A stretch of 33,383 bases of DNA from NCBI GenBank assembly GCA_004322345.1, contig SCTQ01000394.1, positions 1-33,383 on the forward strand. Reading direction: 5' to 3'. The notes beneath the pieces were generated by a model that had not been told where the DNA came from, did no database searches, and was given only the letters and a program-made list of their open reading frames with translations. The translations under genes were made by a program, and so were the position numbers. This stretch comes from Aquabacterium sp. (GTDB taxonomy: Bacteria; Pseudomonadota; Gammaproteobacteria; Burkholderiales; Burkholderiaceae_C). Shown piece after piece: positions 1-8,467 of this stretch. Position 1 is the first letter of the stretch. Every line of letters begins with the position of its first letter.

Positions 1-27
1 TATCGACACACTCATACGACACGCACC

Positions 28-807
28 ATGCGCCTTCCCTTTCTCCACGGCTGGCATGAACGCTGGCATGAACGCCACGGCTTCCACCACGATCGGCACC
101 GTCACCACTTCGGCCGCCACGGCCATCGTGGATTCCGCGGCTTCGGCTCCGACGCGCACGGCGGCTGGCCGGGCGATCCCGGCGGCGGGCCGGGCGGCCT
201 GGGGCCGGGGCGCAAGCTCGGCTCGGCCGACCTGCAACTGCTGATCCTGGCCCTGCTGGCCGAACGTGCGCGCCACGGCTACGAGCTGATCAAGGAGCTG
301 CAGGAGCGCTCCGCCGGCTACTACGTGCCCAGCCCCGGCATGGTCTATCCGGCGCTGAGCTACCTGGAGGAGATCGGCCATGCCTCGGTCGAGGCCGAGG
401 GCGCGAAGAAGCTCTACACCATCACCGTCGCCGGGCTCGAATACCTGGAGACGAACCGCGCCAGCGCCGACGCCATCCTGGCGCAGCTGGTCCAGGCCGG
501 ACAGCGCATGGAGCAGATGCGGCAGGTGCTGGAGCGCGGCCAGGCCGCCGAGGCCGAAGCCGAGGAAGGCTGGGGCTTCTTCGCCCGCATGCGGCGCCAC
601 GGCCGCATGCATGCGCAGATGCATGCCCACGTGCACGAGATCCGCGATGCGCTGCACGAGGTGAAGGCGGCGCTGCGCTCGCGCGCCGCGCTGTTCGGCG
701 GCCGCTCCGGCGCCGGGGACATCGAGGCGATCGCCGCCGAGGCGAGGCGCCTGACGCTGATCCTGCGCCAGGCGGCGGCCGAGATCCGCGGGGACTGCGC
801 TGCCTGA
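28..807 (+). CDS. PadR-family regulator with His-rich N-terminus (YqjI-like)
   Basis: Predicted cytoplasmic transcriptional repressor of 259 residues. Residues 1-45 carry 12 histidines mixed with Arg, Phe and Gly. A Gly/Pro linker follows, then a PadR winged helix at about residues 66-145 with the family signatures HGYELIKEL and PSPGMVYPALSYLEE. The C-terminal part is helical and contains a second cluster of six histidines near residues 191-212. This architecture matches my recollection of E. coli YqjI, a nickel-responsive PadR repressor with a His-rich leader, so metal sensing is the best guess; the ligand is inferred. Only 27 bp of upstream sequence lie in the window, so its operator cannot be judged. 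The MFS gene starts 56 bp downstream on the same strand and is the likely co-transcribed partner. Confidence 0.88.
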   Translation: MRLPFLHGWHERWHERHGFHHDRHRHHFGRHGHRGFRGFGSDAHGGWPGDPGGGPGGLGPGRKLGSADLQLLILALLAERARHGYELIKELQERSAGYYVPSPGMVYPALSYLEEIGHASVEAEGAKKLYTITVAGLEYLETNRASADAILAQLVQAGQRMEQMRQVLERGQAAEAEAEEGWGFFARMRRHGRMHAQMHAHVHEIRDALHEVKAALRSRAALFGGRSGAGDIEAIAAEARRLTLILRQAAAEIRGDCAA

Positions 808-822
808 CCCCTGCACACATCC

Positions 823-849
823 GATTCCTCCGTTTCAGTGGACCAGGGC
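823..849 (+). repeat. 27-nt dispersed repeat, copy 1
   Basis: Begins GATTCCTCCG and ends AGGGC. It matches 23956-23982 in the same orientation at 25 of 27 positions; the two differences are T833 against G23966 and C844 against T23977. It lies in the 56-bp gap between the padR-like gene and the MFS gene, just upstream of the latter's ribosome binding site. On the minus strand it reads as a Shine-Dalgarno-like GGAGGAATC, and here an ATG follows shortly after. No function is known to me; a relic of an insertion-sequence end is one possibility. Confidence 0.75.
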
Positions 850-863
850 CAGGGAGGCCCCCG

Positions 864-2123
864 ATGGACGACAAGCAGCACGCGGCCACCGCGCCGCCGA
901 TCTCGCCGACGCGGGCCTTCGCGGCCCTGCGCCACCCCGGCTTCCAGGCTTTCCTGGGCACCTACGTGCTGGCCATGATGGCCGACAACATCGAGCATGT
1001 GATCAGCTACTGGATGGCCTTCCGCAAGTTCGAGTCGCCGGCGCTGGGCGGCTTCGCGGTGCTGTCGCACTGGCTGCCCTTCCTCTTCTTCTCGGTGCCG
1101 GCCGGCGCGCTGGCCGACCGCTTCGACCCGCGGCGACTGATCCAGGTCGGCATGGCGATGTTCATGGCAGCCTCGCTGGGCTGGGGCTGGTTCTTCGTCA
1201 CCGACAGCCTGCAGATGTGGCACGCGATGGTGCTGCTGGTGCTGCACGGCTGCGCGGGCGTGCTGTGGCAGACCTCCAGCCAGCTGCTGCTGCACGACAT
1301 CGTCGGCCCCGCGTTGCTGCCCAGCGCCGTGCGCCTGAATGCCACCGCGCGCTACCTGGGCCTGCTGGTCGGGCCCGCGGTGGGCAGCGGGATCATGCTG
1401 GGGCTGGGGCCGGCCCACGGCATCTTCCTGAACGCGGCCTTCTACCTGCCGCTGGTGCTGTGGCTGTGGAAGGCGCCTTACGGCCCGAGGTTCAGCGGCC
1501 ATGCGGTGGCGGCGCGTGCGGTGCGCGGCTTCGCCGACATCGTGCAGACCATGCGGGACATCGCGCACGACAAGCTCCTCGTGTCGATGATCCTGCTGGC
1601 GGGCGCCGCGTCCTTCTTCGTCGGCAACAGCCATCAGGCCCAGATGCCCGGCTTCGCCCACGACCTGGGCCACGGCGACGCGGGGCTGACCTACAGCATG
1701 CTGCTGTCGGCCGACGCGGCCGGTGCGCTGGTGGCCGGCTTCCTGCTGGAAAGCCGCGGCCTGCTGCGCGTGAACCCGCGCACGGCCGCGCTGCTGGCGA
1801 TGGCCTGGTGTTCCTGCCTGGGCCTGTTCGCGCTGGCCCGCGACTATCCGGTCGCGCTGGGCCTGCTGTTCCTCGCCGGGTTCTTCGAGCTGTCGTGCAG
1901 CAGCATGGTGCAGACGCTGGTGCAGCTGAACGCACCGCAGGCCATGCGCGGGCGCGTCCTCGGCCTGTTCAACATGTCCGCCCTGGGCCTGCGTGCCTTC
2001 AGCGGCGTGACCGTCGGCCTGATGGGCAGCTTCACCGGCATCCACTGGTCGATGGCGGGCTCGGCGCTGTGCATGCTGGCCGCGGCGGCCTGGGTGCGCT
2101 GGCGCCTGGCGCCGGCGGGGTGA
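864..2123 (+). CDS. MFS transporter, EntS/MFS_3-like
   Basis: Inner-membrane transporter of 419 residues with about 12 hydrophobic segments. The cytoplasmic loop between helices 2 and 3 carries the MFS motif A in the form GALADRFDPRRL near residues 79-90. The N-terminal pattern RHPGFQAFLGTYVLAMMADNIEHV and the overall length resemble the MFS_3 group, which includes the enterobactin exporter EntS and nickel-resistance NreB-type proteins. The start is supported by an AGGGAGG ribosome binding site just upstream. It follows the His-rich PadR gene by 56 bp, so an efflux role under metal-responsive control is a reasonable inference; the substrate cannot be read from the sequence. Confidence 0.87.
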   Translation: MDDKQHAATAPPISPTRAFAALRHPGFQAFLGTYVLAMMADNIEHVISYWMAFRKFESPALGGFAVLSHWLPFLFFSVPAGALADRFDPRRLIQVGMAMFMAASLGWGWFFVTDSLQMWHAMVLLVLHGCAGVLWQTSSQLLLHDIVGPALLPSAVRLNATARYLGLLVGPAVGSGIMLGLGPAHGIFLNAAFYLPLVLWLWKAPYGPRFSGHAVAARAVRGFADIVQTMRDIAHDKLLVSMILLAGAASFFVGNSHQAQMPGFAHDLGHGDAGLTYSMLLSADAAGALVAGFLLESRGLLRVNPRTAALLAMAWCSCLGLFALARDYPVALGLLFLAGFFELSCSSMVQTLVQLNAPQAMRGRVLGLFNMSALGLRAFSGVTVGLMGSFTGIHWSMAGSALCMLAAAAWVRWRLAPAG

Positions 2124-2128
2124 CGGCC

Positions 2129-2296
2129 ATGGTCTGGATACTTGTGCTCGGGCGCGGCCTGTTGCCCTTGAAGGAGCCGGCTTCCAAGGCTGGCGGCAGG
2201 AAGCCGCTGGCGGACGCCCCGGCCGGGAAGGCCGGCGCCGCCGGCCGGCGGCGCGCCGCGGGCGGTGCGAAGGCGCCGAAGGACAAGCGCCGCTGA
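2129..2296 (+). CDS. possible small basic protein (55 aa), doubtful
   Basis: An ATG 5 bp after the MFS stop opens 55 codons. A short hydrophobic start (MVWILVLG) is followed by a Lys/Arg/Ala/Gly-rich tail ending KAPKDKRR. There is no clear ribosome binding site of its own beyond the G-rich end of the MFS gene, so translation would have to be coupled. The composition is what high-GC sequence can give by chance and I recognise no family. It ends 2 bp before the kinase remnant on the opposite strand. Treat as unproven. Confidence 0.2.
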   Translation: MVWILVLGRGLLPLKEPASKAGGRKPLADAPAGKAGAAGRRRAAGGAKAPKDKRR

Positions 2297-2297
2297 T

Positions 2298-2522
2298 TCA
2301 GGCGGCCTCGGGCGAGCCGATCAGCAGGCTCACGCGCGTCCCCGCGCCGTCGGCCGCGGTGATCTCCAGCCGCGCGCCCATCTGGCGTGCGCGCTCGCGC
2401 ATGTTCTCCAGGCCACGGCCGGCGTGCGCGGCCTGCGGGTCGAAGCCGCAACCGTCGTCGGCGATGACGATCTGGTTGGCGTCGTTCCAGCCTTGGTGTG
2501 CCGCATACACCGTGACCAGCAC
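2298..2522 (-). pseudogene. C-terminal remnant of a NarL/DesK-type sensor histidine kinase
   Basis: Only the end of a HATPase_c domain is present. The nucleotide-binding G1 box (ADDGCGFD) and the following GRGLENMRERA box, typical of kinases partnering NarL/FixJ regulators, are clear, and the tail ends normally at SPEAA. Everything upstream in the family is missing: N-box, dimerisation/phosphoacceptor domain and sensor. The frame is open only back to a stop at 2541, and recognisable kinase sequence ends near 2520. At that point the opposite strand becomes recognisable PEP-CTERM coding sequence. A GTG at 2520-2522 could be read as a start, but the product would lack the catalytic core. Interpreted as a gene remnant left by a deletion. 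Confidence 0.8.
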
Positions 2523-3021
2523 GACGATCTCCAGCGTCGGCTACGACAGCGGCAGCCGCCTGTTCACGGCCGGCCAGTCGGTGGCCGGCGCCACGCTGAA
2601 GCTCGACGACGTGACCGAGGTCGGCGGCACCGGCTGGATCACGCTGTCGGGCCTGACGATCGACCCGCTGGCCAGGCTGGTCTACGCCGACGTCAGCGGC
2701 GCCAACGGCCTGCAGCCGCAGCGCGTGGACCTGTTCCGCTACGCCACCGCCTCCGGTGACACCAGCTTCAGCGGCGCGGGCGACTACACGATCACCGCGC
2801 TGGCCCTGACGCCGACCGAGAACGGCATCCGCGCGCTGGAGACCGGCCTGGGCCTCAACAGCCTGGGCGACTACGCGCTGCGCCGCGCCACCAACTTCGG
2901 CAGCATGAAGGCCAGCTTCACCGTGGTGGCCGTGCCCGAGCCCTCGACCTGGGCCTTGCTGGGCCTGGGCCTGGCCTGTGCCGCGGGCGTCGCGCGCCGC
3001 CGCGTGCCCGTGAAGGATTGA
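2521..3021 (+). pseudogene. C-terminal remnant of a PEP-CTERM sorted protein
   Basis: Roughly 165 codons in one frame, ending with a PEP-CTERM sorting signal: VPEPSTWALLGLGLAC, a short hydrophobic helix and then ARRR. Such proteins are exported and processed by an exosortase. The N-terminal part, including the signal peptide, is absent: upstream of about 2525 the frame is simply the antisense of the kinase remnant, and no start codon with a ribosome binding site or signal peptide is visible. The body is Gly/Thr/Ser-rich and beta-like, with no domain I recognise. A good terminator follows at 3090-3120, showing that the 3' end is intact. Confidence 0.75.
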
Positions 3022-3089
3022 ACGACCGACGGGCAATGGGACTCGCGCCCGCAGCGCACGACATGCGGACGGGGGTGTGAGTTGTTGAC

Positions 3090-3120
3090 GGCCGGCCGGT
3101 TCGCACCGCCGGCCTTTTTT
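3090..3120 (+). terminator. rho-independent terminator after the PEP-CTERM remnant
   Basis: A GC-rich hairpin with a TCGC loop (3101-3104), arms at 3090-3100 and 3105-3114 with one bulged C, followed at once by six T residues (3115-3120). It lies 68 bp after the PEP-CTERM stop and insulates the following cyclase genes. Confidence 0.85.
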
Positions 3121-3232
3121 CCTTTCGCGGCGGCGGGCGACGCCCAGGCAGCGCTCATTGCCCGCCAACAGCGGCCCCCGCGTGAGCCACGTCACGCCGG
3201 CAGGGTCCATGCATGGCTTTAGGCGGCCGATA

Positions 3233-3260
3233 AAACGTCACGGCGCGACGCCTGACGTTT
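3233..3260 (+). promoter_or_regulatory. long inverted repeat upstream of the cyclase pair
   Basis: AAACGTCA (3233-3240) pairs with TGACGTTT (3253-3260), and inside it GGCG (3242-3245) pairs with CGCC (3249-3252), leaving one bulged C and a 3-base centre. The outer half-site is echoed upstream: ACGTCACG occurs at 3189-3196 and again at 3235-3242, and CCATGCATGG (3207-3216) is a separate palindrome. The element ends 17 bp before the ATG at 3278, a position that fits an operator or a 5'-leader hairpin. No terminator-like T tract follows. Regulation is inferred from position and symmetry only. Confidence 0.5.
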
Positions 3261-3277
3261 GCGCGCGCGCCTTGCCG

Positions 3278-4447
3278 ATGCAGTTCTCCACCGAGCAGTT
3301 CTTCGATCGCCTGACCCCTGCCGACCGCGGCCTCATCGCCTGCGGCCTGGCGATCCCGTGCTTCCTGGGCTACCTGGGATGGCATGCCTTCGTGTTGCTG
3401 GACGACGAGGCGCGCACGCTGGTCCGCGTGGGCCCGATGTGGGTGATGCAGGTGTCGCTGCTGGCCGGCACCGCGGTGCTGGCCAGCATAGCCGCCTGGC
3501 TGTGGCCGCGCCGCCGGCAGCCGGACCGCCATCCGCGCATCGACATCGCGATCACCAACACCATCGGCCTGACGATGGGCACGGTGCTGATGATGCTGGG
3601 CCCCTTCACCACGCCGACCACGCTGCTGATCGTCGGCGTGCTGTGCAACGGCATGCTGCTGTTCAACCTGCGCACCATGGCCATCGCCACGGCGGTCTTC
3701 ATCGTCGGCTTCGTCCCGCTGGACGTGCTGAAGATGGTCGGCCGGATGCCCTATGCGCCGGCCTTCACGCCGCGCGTCTTCCCCGGGGGCGACCCGGTGG
3801 GCTGGTGGTCGCTGGCGCGCGACCTGTCCTTCTACCTGGGCCTGGCCGTCTGCGTGGTGATCGTCTTCTTCCTCTTCGGCCAGATGGAGAGCCTGCATCG
3901 CCAGCTGCAGAAGCTGTCCGTCACGGACGTGCTGACCGGCCTGGCCAACCGCCGCCACTTCATGGCGCGGCTGCAGACCGAGGCGAGCCGGCCCGCGGGG
4001 CTGGGCCACACGCTGAGCGTGGTGCTGGTGGACGCCGACCACTTCAAGCGCATCAACGACAGCCATGGCCATCACGCCGGCGACGAGGTGCTGCGCGTGC
4101 TCGCCGGCATGCTGTGCGAGGACCTGCGCGTGCCTGCCGACCTGGCCGCACGCATCGGCGGCGAGGAATTCGCGCTGCTGCTGCCCGACACCGACCTGCG
4201 CGGCGCCCAGCGCGTGTGCGAGCGCCTGCAGGAGCGCCTGCGCCGGCGCGAGTTCGACTTCGATGGCCGGCGCTTCCAGCTCACCGTCAGCATGGGCGTG
4301 GTGGAGCGCGATGGCGAGGACGTGCCGACGCTGCTGCGCCAGGCCGACCGCAACCTCTACCAAGCCAAGCAGGCGGGCCGCGACCGTGCGGTCTACGGGC
4401 CCGGCTGCGCGCAGCCATGCGAGAGCGGGCAGGAGATGCCGGCATGA
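3278..4447 (+). CDS. membrane-anchored diguanylate cyclase (GGDEF), first of pair
   Basis: Predicted to make cyclic di-GMP from two GTP at the inner membrane. The protein has 389 residues. About six hydrophobic segments fill residues 18-200, followed by a short coiled linker and a GGDEF domain with LTGLANRRHF, the metal-binding stretch DADHFKRIND and the active-site GGEEF at residues 294-298. The inhibitory I-site RxxD is not canonical: the residue three before the Asp is Val285, with an Arg one position earlier. I chose the ATG at 3278 because an upstream in-frame alternative at 3158 would run through the inverted repeat and add a non-conserved leader. The stop overlaps the start of the next gene as ATGA, implying translational coupling. 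Confidence 0.87.
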   Translation: MQFSTEQFFDRLTPADRGLIACGLAIPCFLGYLGWHAFVLLDDEARTLVRVGPMWVMQVSLLAGTAVLASIAAWLWPRRRQPDRHPRIDIAITNTIGLTMGTVLMMLGPFTTPTTLLIVGVLCNGMLLFNLRTMAIATAVFIVGFVPLDVLKMVGRMPYAPAFTPRVFPGGDPVGWWSLARDLSFYLGLAVCVVIVFFLFGQMESLHRQLQKLSVTDVLTGLANRRHFMARLQTEASRPAGLGHTLSVVLVDADHFKRINDSHGHHAGDEVLRVLAGMLCEDLRVPADLAARIGGEEFALLLPDTDLRGAQRVCERLQERLRRREFDFDGRRFQLTVSMGVVERDGEDVPTLLRQADRNLYQAKQAGRDRAVYGPGCAQPCESGQEMPA

Positions 4448-5640
4448 ACGTCCAAGCCGCGCCGGGCCGCCCGACGAGCCGCTTGCTGGCCTGGCTGGAG
4501 TCCTGCCTGGTCGAGCGCCGGCCGGCCACGAGCAGCCTGCTGTTCTCGCTGCTGGTGCTGCCCTACCTGCTGCTGTTCTGGGGCCTGCACCGCCACGTGC
4601 TGGCCACGCCTAGCCTGGCCGCGCTCTACCAGCCGCAGGCCCTGGTGGGCGCGCAGTGGGGCCTGGTGCTGACGGGTGCCTGGATGGCGCTGGTCATTGC
4701 CTGGAGCGTGCTGGGCGAGGAGCAGGGCACCGCGCCGCGGCCGGCCCTGACGGCGCTGGCCTTCGGCCCCGTCTTCGTCGGCTTCCTGGTGCTGGCAATC
4801 GGCTACGGCCTGAAGGACACGCCGGTGGGCCTGCTGCTGCTGGTCATCCTGATGCTGGGCCGCTGGCTGTTCGACATGCGCACGCTGTGGCCGGCGCTGG
4901 CCGCGTCCTTCGTGCTCTTCGTGGGCAGCGACATCGCCATCCACGCGGGCTGGATGAGTTATGCGCCTCTGCTGCGCCAGCCGGTGTTCGGCGGCGGCGA
5001 GCTGCAGCCCTGGTGGGCACTGTGGACGCGCGTCGTCTTCCACGCGGCGGCGCTGCCCTTCTGCGTGATGCTGTTCTTCTTCTTCACCACGCTGGCACGC
5101 CAGCGCAAGGCACTGGAGCAGCTGGTGCGCACCGACATGCTGACCGGCCTGGCCAACCGTCGCGCCTTCATGACCCAGTTCGAGATCGAGTGCCACCGCC
5201 ACGCGCGCAGCGGCGAGCCCTTCTGCGTGCTGATGTGCGACGTGGACCATTTCAAGAAGGTCAACGACACCTGGGGCCACCCGGCCGGCGACGCGGTGCT
5301 GGCCCAGCTGGGCCGCATCCTGCGCGAGACCACGCGCGAGCACGTGGACTTGGCCGCGCGCCTGGGCGGGGAGGAGTTCGCCGTGCTGATGCCGGCCACC
5401 GACCTGGAGCAGGCACGGGCCATGGCCGAGCGCATCGCCGAGCGGCTGCGCGGGCACGAGTTCGAGGCCGAGGGCCGGCGCTTCCATGTCACGCAGAGCG
5501 TGGGCATCGCGCAGGCCTGTGGACGTCGCGGCACGGGCGGACCGGGGTGCGAGGACGTGCTGAAGCTGGCGGACGCCAACCTCTACCGCGCCAAGCGCGA
5601 GGGGCGCGATTGCGTGATCGGGTCGCTGGCCGCGGCCTGA
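4444..5640 (+). CDS. membrane-anchored diguanylate cyclase (GGDEF), second of pair
   Basis: A 398-residue paralogue of the preceding gene with the same plan: about six membrane segments in residues 30-215, then a GGDEF domain with LTGLANRRAFM, CDVDHFKKVND and GGEEF at residues 308-312. The active site looks intact. As in its neighbour the I-site is off consensus (Glu299 where Arg is expected, Arg298 one residue earlier), so classical product inhibition may be weak. It starts inside the stop codon of the upstream gene and ends 45 bp from the convergent hybrid-kinase gene. The membrane domain is not one I can name; its similarity to that of the neighbour suggests a local duplication. Confidence 0.87.
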   Translation: MNVQAAPGRPTSRLLAWLESCLVERRPATSSLLFSLLVLPYLLLFWGLHRHVLATPSLAALYQPQALVGAQWGLVLTGAWMALVIAWSVLGEEQGTAPRPALTALAFGPVFVGFLVLAIGYGLKDTPVGLLLLVILMLGRWLFDMRTLWPALAASFVLFVGSDIAIHAGWMSYAPLLRQPVFGGGELQPWWALWTRVVFHAAALPFCVMLFFFFTTLARQRKALEQLVRTDMLTGLANRRAFMTQFEIECHRHARSGEPFCVLMCDVDHFKKVNDTWGHPAGDAVLAQLGRILRETTREHVDLAARLGGEEFAVLMPATDLEQARAMAERIAERLRGHEFEAEGRRFHVTQSVGIAQACGRRGTGGPGCEDVLKLADANLYRAKREGRDCVIGSLAAA

Positions 5641-5685
5641 GCGTGGGGCTTGGGTGCCGGGGCCGCCCCGGGGCCGCGCACCACA

Positions 5686-8448
5686 CTAGAGCCGGTCCAG
5701 CCCGGTACGGCAGAAGGCCAGCGCCGCATCCAGCTCCGCAGCTGCAGCCTCCAGCTTGACTTCGTCCACCGGCGCCGTGCGCAGGACGGTCTCCACCTGC
5801 AGCGCGGCATGCGCTACCTCCTCTGCCGCCAGCGTGGCCGCGGCGCCCTTGATGCTGTGGGCCATCTCGGCCACCGCGTGCAGGTCGCCGGTCGCCAGGC
5901 TGGATCCGAAGTCGGCGAGGTAGCGGTCGTGGTGCTTGCGGAACATCAGCAGCATGCGGCGGTAGAGCTCCTCGTTGCCGAAGGCGCGGGCCAGGCCCGC
6001 GGGCACGTGGATGCCGGGCAGCTCTAGCGGCAGGTGGGGCGCCGCGGGCGGCGGCTCGGCCTCGGCGGCGGCTGCAGGCTGGCGCGGCCGGTCGCCCAGC
6101 CAGCGCACGAGGGTGCGGTAGAGCAGGTCGGCGTCCACCGGCTTGGCGATGTGGTCGTTCATGCCGGCGGCCAGCACGCGCTCGCGGTCGCCGGCCATCG
6201 CGTTGGCCGTCATCGCGATCACCGGCAGCGCGGCCCATTCCGGGTTCTGGCGGATCAGGCGCGTGGCGGCCAGGCCGTCAATGCGCGGCATCTGCCAGTC
6301 CATCAGCACGCCGTCCACCGCGTGGCGGTGCAACTGCACGAGCACCTCGTCGCCGTCGTGGGCCACGTGCACCTGCAGGCCCACGCGTTGCAGCAACTCG
6401 GTGGCCAGCTCGATGTTGACCTCGTTGTCCTCCGCCAGCAGCACGCTGCGGCCCGAGAGCTTGCGCCGATAGGCCTGCAAGGCATCGGCACCGTCCAGCG
6501 GCAGGGGCAGGGGATGCGCGGCACCGCCGCCCAGCGCGGTCTGGCAGGCGTCCACCAGGTTGGAGGGTGTCACCGGCTTGGGCAGGATGGCGCCGACCTG
6601 CAGGTCGCGTGCGGCGATGGTGCGCAGCACCTCGTCGCGGCTGAAGGCCGTCACCATCAGCACGCAGGGTGGATGGGCCACGGCCTGGGCGATGCGCCAG
6701 GCGCATTCCACGCCGTCCATGCCCGGCATGCGCCAGTCCAGCAGCACCACGCGATAGGGCCGGCCCTCGATCGCGGCGGTGGTGACGGCGGCCACGGCCT
6801 GCTCGCCGCTGTCGGCCTCGTCGGCCTCGAAGCCGAGCTGGCGGGCCATCGCGCACAGCACGCGGCGGGCGGCCGAGCTGTCGTCCACCGCGAGCAGGCG
6901 CCCGTGCAACCGCACCTGTGCCGGCACCTGCGCCGGCAACTGCGCGTCCGCGGCGGGCCGCGTCGCCGGCAGCGCGAACTCCAGCGTGAAGTCGAACGCG
7001 CTGCCCACGCCGGGCTGGCTTTGCACGCGGATGGACGAGCCCATCAGGCCGACCAGGCGCTGGCTGATGGCCAGGCCCAGCCCGGTGCCGCCGTAGATGC
7101 GCGCGGTGGAGCCGTCGGCCTGGCTGAAGGGCTTGAACAGGTTGGCGAGCTGGTCTGCCGCCATGCCGATGCCGGTGTCTCGCACGGTGAAGCGCAGGCT
7201 CGCCGAGTCCGCCGTGCGCGCCAGCACCTGGACTTCCAGGGTCACCGCGCCCGCGTCGGTGAACTTGACGGCGTTGGCGCACAGGTTGAGCAGCACCTGG
7301 CGCAGGCGCAGCGGGTCGCCGATCACCAGCACCGGCAGGTCGGCCGGCTGGTCGATGACGAACTCCAGGCCCTTCTCTTCGACCTTCAGGCCCAGCAGGT
7401 CCACCAGGCCATCGAGCACCGCGGGCAGGTCGAACTCGATCTGCTCGATGGCCAGCATGCCGGCCTCGACCTTGGAGTAGTCGAGGATGTCGTTGATGAT
7501 CCCCAGCAGCAGCCGCGCGGAGACCAGCACCTTGTCGATGTAGCGCCGCTGGCGCGCCGGATGCGTCTCCTGCAGCGCCAGGTTGGACATGCCGATGATC
7601 GCGTTCATCGGGGTGCGGATCTCGTGGCTCATCGTGGCCAGGAACTCGCTCTTGGCCGCATTCGCCAGGTCGGCGGCCTGCTTGTCGACCTGCAGGCGGC
7701 GCGACTCGGCCTCCAGCTCCTCGCGCCGGCCGATCTGCTGCCGCAGCGACACGCGCATGTCGTCGATGGAGGCTGCCAGGTGGTCGATGTCGTCGGGCGC
7801 GCCCGCGCCGCTGCGCACGGAAGGCATGGGCTTGCCGAGGGTGTCGATGTCGATGCGCGAGGTGTAGCGCGCGACGCGCCCCACGCGGTCGGTCACCAGC
7901 TTGCGGATGCCCAGGATGAGCACGGCCGACAGGAAGGCCGCACGCAGCAGCTCCACCAGCATGATGCGCACGGCGGTGCGCTGCAGCTCGGCCTTCAGCG
8001 GGGCGAGCGAGGCCGTCACGCGCAGGCGGCCGACGTTCTCGGCCGGCCGCCCGGGTTCGTGCGCGTCGTGGATCAGGTCGTAGCTGCGCTGAAGCGTGTC
8101 CGCGTCGCTGCTGCCCGGGCCGGCCGGTGCCGAGGCGGCACCGTTCTCCTGCCAGGGCAGGTCGCCCTCGACCCGCGCGTCCACGATGGCCGGCAGCTCG
8201 CGGATGCCGTGCAGCTGCTGCTCCACCTGCTCGCGGTCCAGCGCCCAGACGTTGGCCGTCAGCGTGGGCACGTGGCTCACGCCGATGAGGCGGAAACGGT
8301 TCTCGATCTCGGTCACGCCGGCCTGGTATTCGCTGCGCAGCTGCCAGCCGCCGGCGAACAGCGACAGCAGCACGCTGGTCAGCACGATGAGCCAGGTGAT
8401 GCGGCGCGCGACCGAGCGCACGGGCGTCGCCTCGACGGGTGTGTTCAT
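5686..8448 (-). CDS. hybrid sensor histidine kinase with two REC domains and HPt
   Basis: Inner-membrane phosphorelay kinase of 920 residues. Domain order: membrane helix at about 17-35, periplasmic region to about 160, second helix at about 162-182, HAMP-like linker, HisKA with phospho-acceptor His275 in SHEIRTP, HATPase with NAVKF, DTGIGM and GGTGLGL boxes, receiver 1 (phospho-Asp571 in [11 protein letters not shown]), receiver 2 (Asp717 in [10 protein letters not shown]) and a C-terminal HPt domain with His864 in HSIKGAA. All four relay residues are present, so a full His-Asp-His route to a separate response regulator is likely; no DNA-binding regulator lies in the window. It starts 19 bp after the stop of a periplasmic binding protein gene, which suggests that protein supplies the ligand signal, as the fused binding domain does in EvgS/BvgS-type kinases. 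Confidence 0.93.
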   Translation of the reverse strand: MNTPVEATPVRSVARRITWLIVLTSVLLSLFAGGWQLRSEYQAGVTEIENRFRLIGVSHVPTLTANVWALDREQVEQQLHGIRELPAIVDARVEGDLPWQENGAASAPAGPGSSDADTLQRSYDLIHDAHEPGRPAENVGRLRVTASLAPLKAELQRTAVRIMLVELLRAAFLSAVLILGIRKLVTDRVGRVARYTSRIDIDTLGKPMPSVRSGAGAPDDIDHLAASIDDMRVSLRQQIGRREELEAESRRLQVDKQAADLANAAKSEFLATMSHEIRTPMNAIIGMSNLALQETHPARQRRYIDKVLVSARLLLGIINDILDYSKVEAGMLAIEQIEFDLPAVLDGLVDLLGLKVEEKGLEFVIDQPADLPVLVIGDPLRLRQVLLNLCANAVKFTDAGAVTLEVQVLARTADSASLRFTVRDTGIGMAADQLANLFKPFSQADGSTARIYGGTGLGLAISQRLVGLMGSSIRVQSQPGVGSAFDFTLEFALPATRPAADAQLPAQVPAQVRLHGRLLAVDDSSAARRVLCAMARQLGFEADEADSGEQAVAAVTTAAIEGRPYRVVLLDWRMPGMDGVECAWRIAQAVAHPPCVLMVTAFSRDEVLRTIAARDLQVGAILPKPVTPSNLVDACQTALGGGAAHPLPLPLDGADALQAYRRKLSGRSVLLAEDNEVNIELATELLQRVGLQVHVAHDGDEVLVQLHRHAVDGVLMDWQMPRIDGLAATRLIRQNPEWAALPVIAMTANAMAGDRERVLAAGMNDHIAKPVDADLLYRTLVRWLGDRPRQPAAAAEAEPPPAAPHLPLELPGIHVPAGLARAFGNEELYRRMLLMFRKHHDRYLADFGSSLATGDLHAVAEMAHSIKGAAATLAAEEVAHAALQVETVLRTAPVDEVKLEAAAAELDAALAFCRTGLDRL

Positions 8449-8467
8449 CGAAAGCCGCGCCTTACGC

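Noticed and set aside
414-2045. Minus-strand His/Gln-rich frame over padR and the MFS gene
   Set aside because: Composition results from the antisense of Leu/Val/Ala codons; the plus-strand genes are clear.
5641-5685. Possible terminator between the second cyclase and the kinase
   Set aside because: A short CCGGGG/CCCCGG stem is present but no T run follows on either strand.
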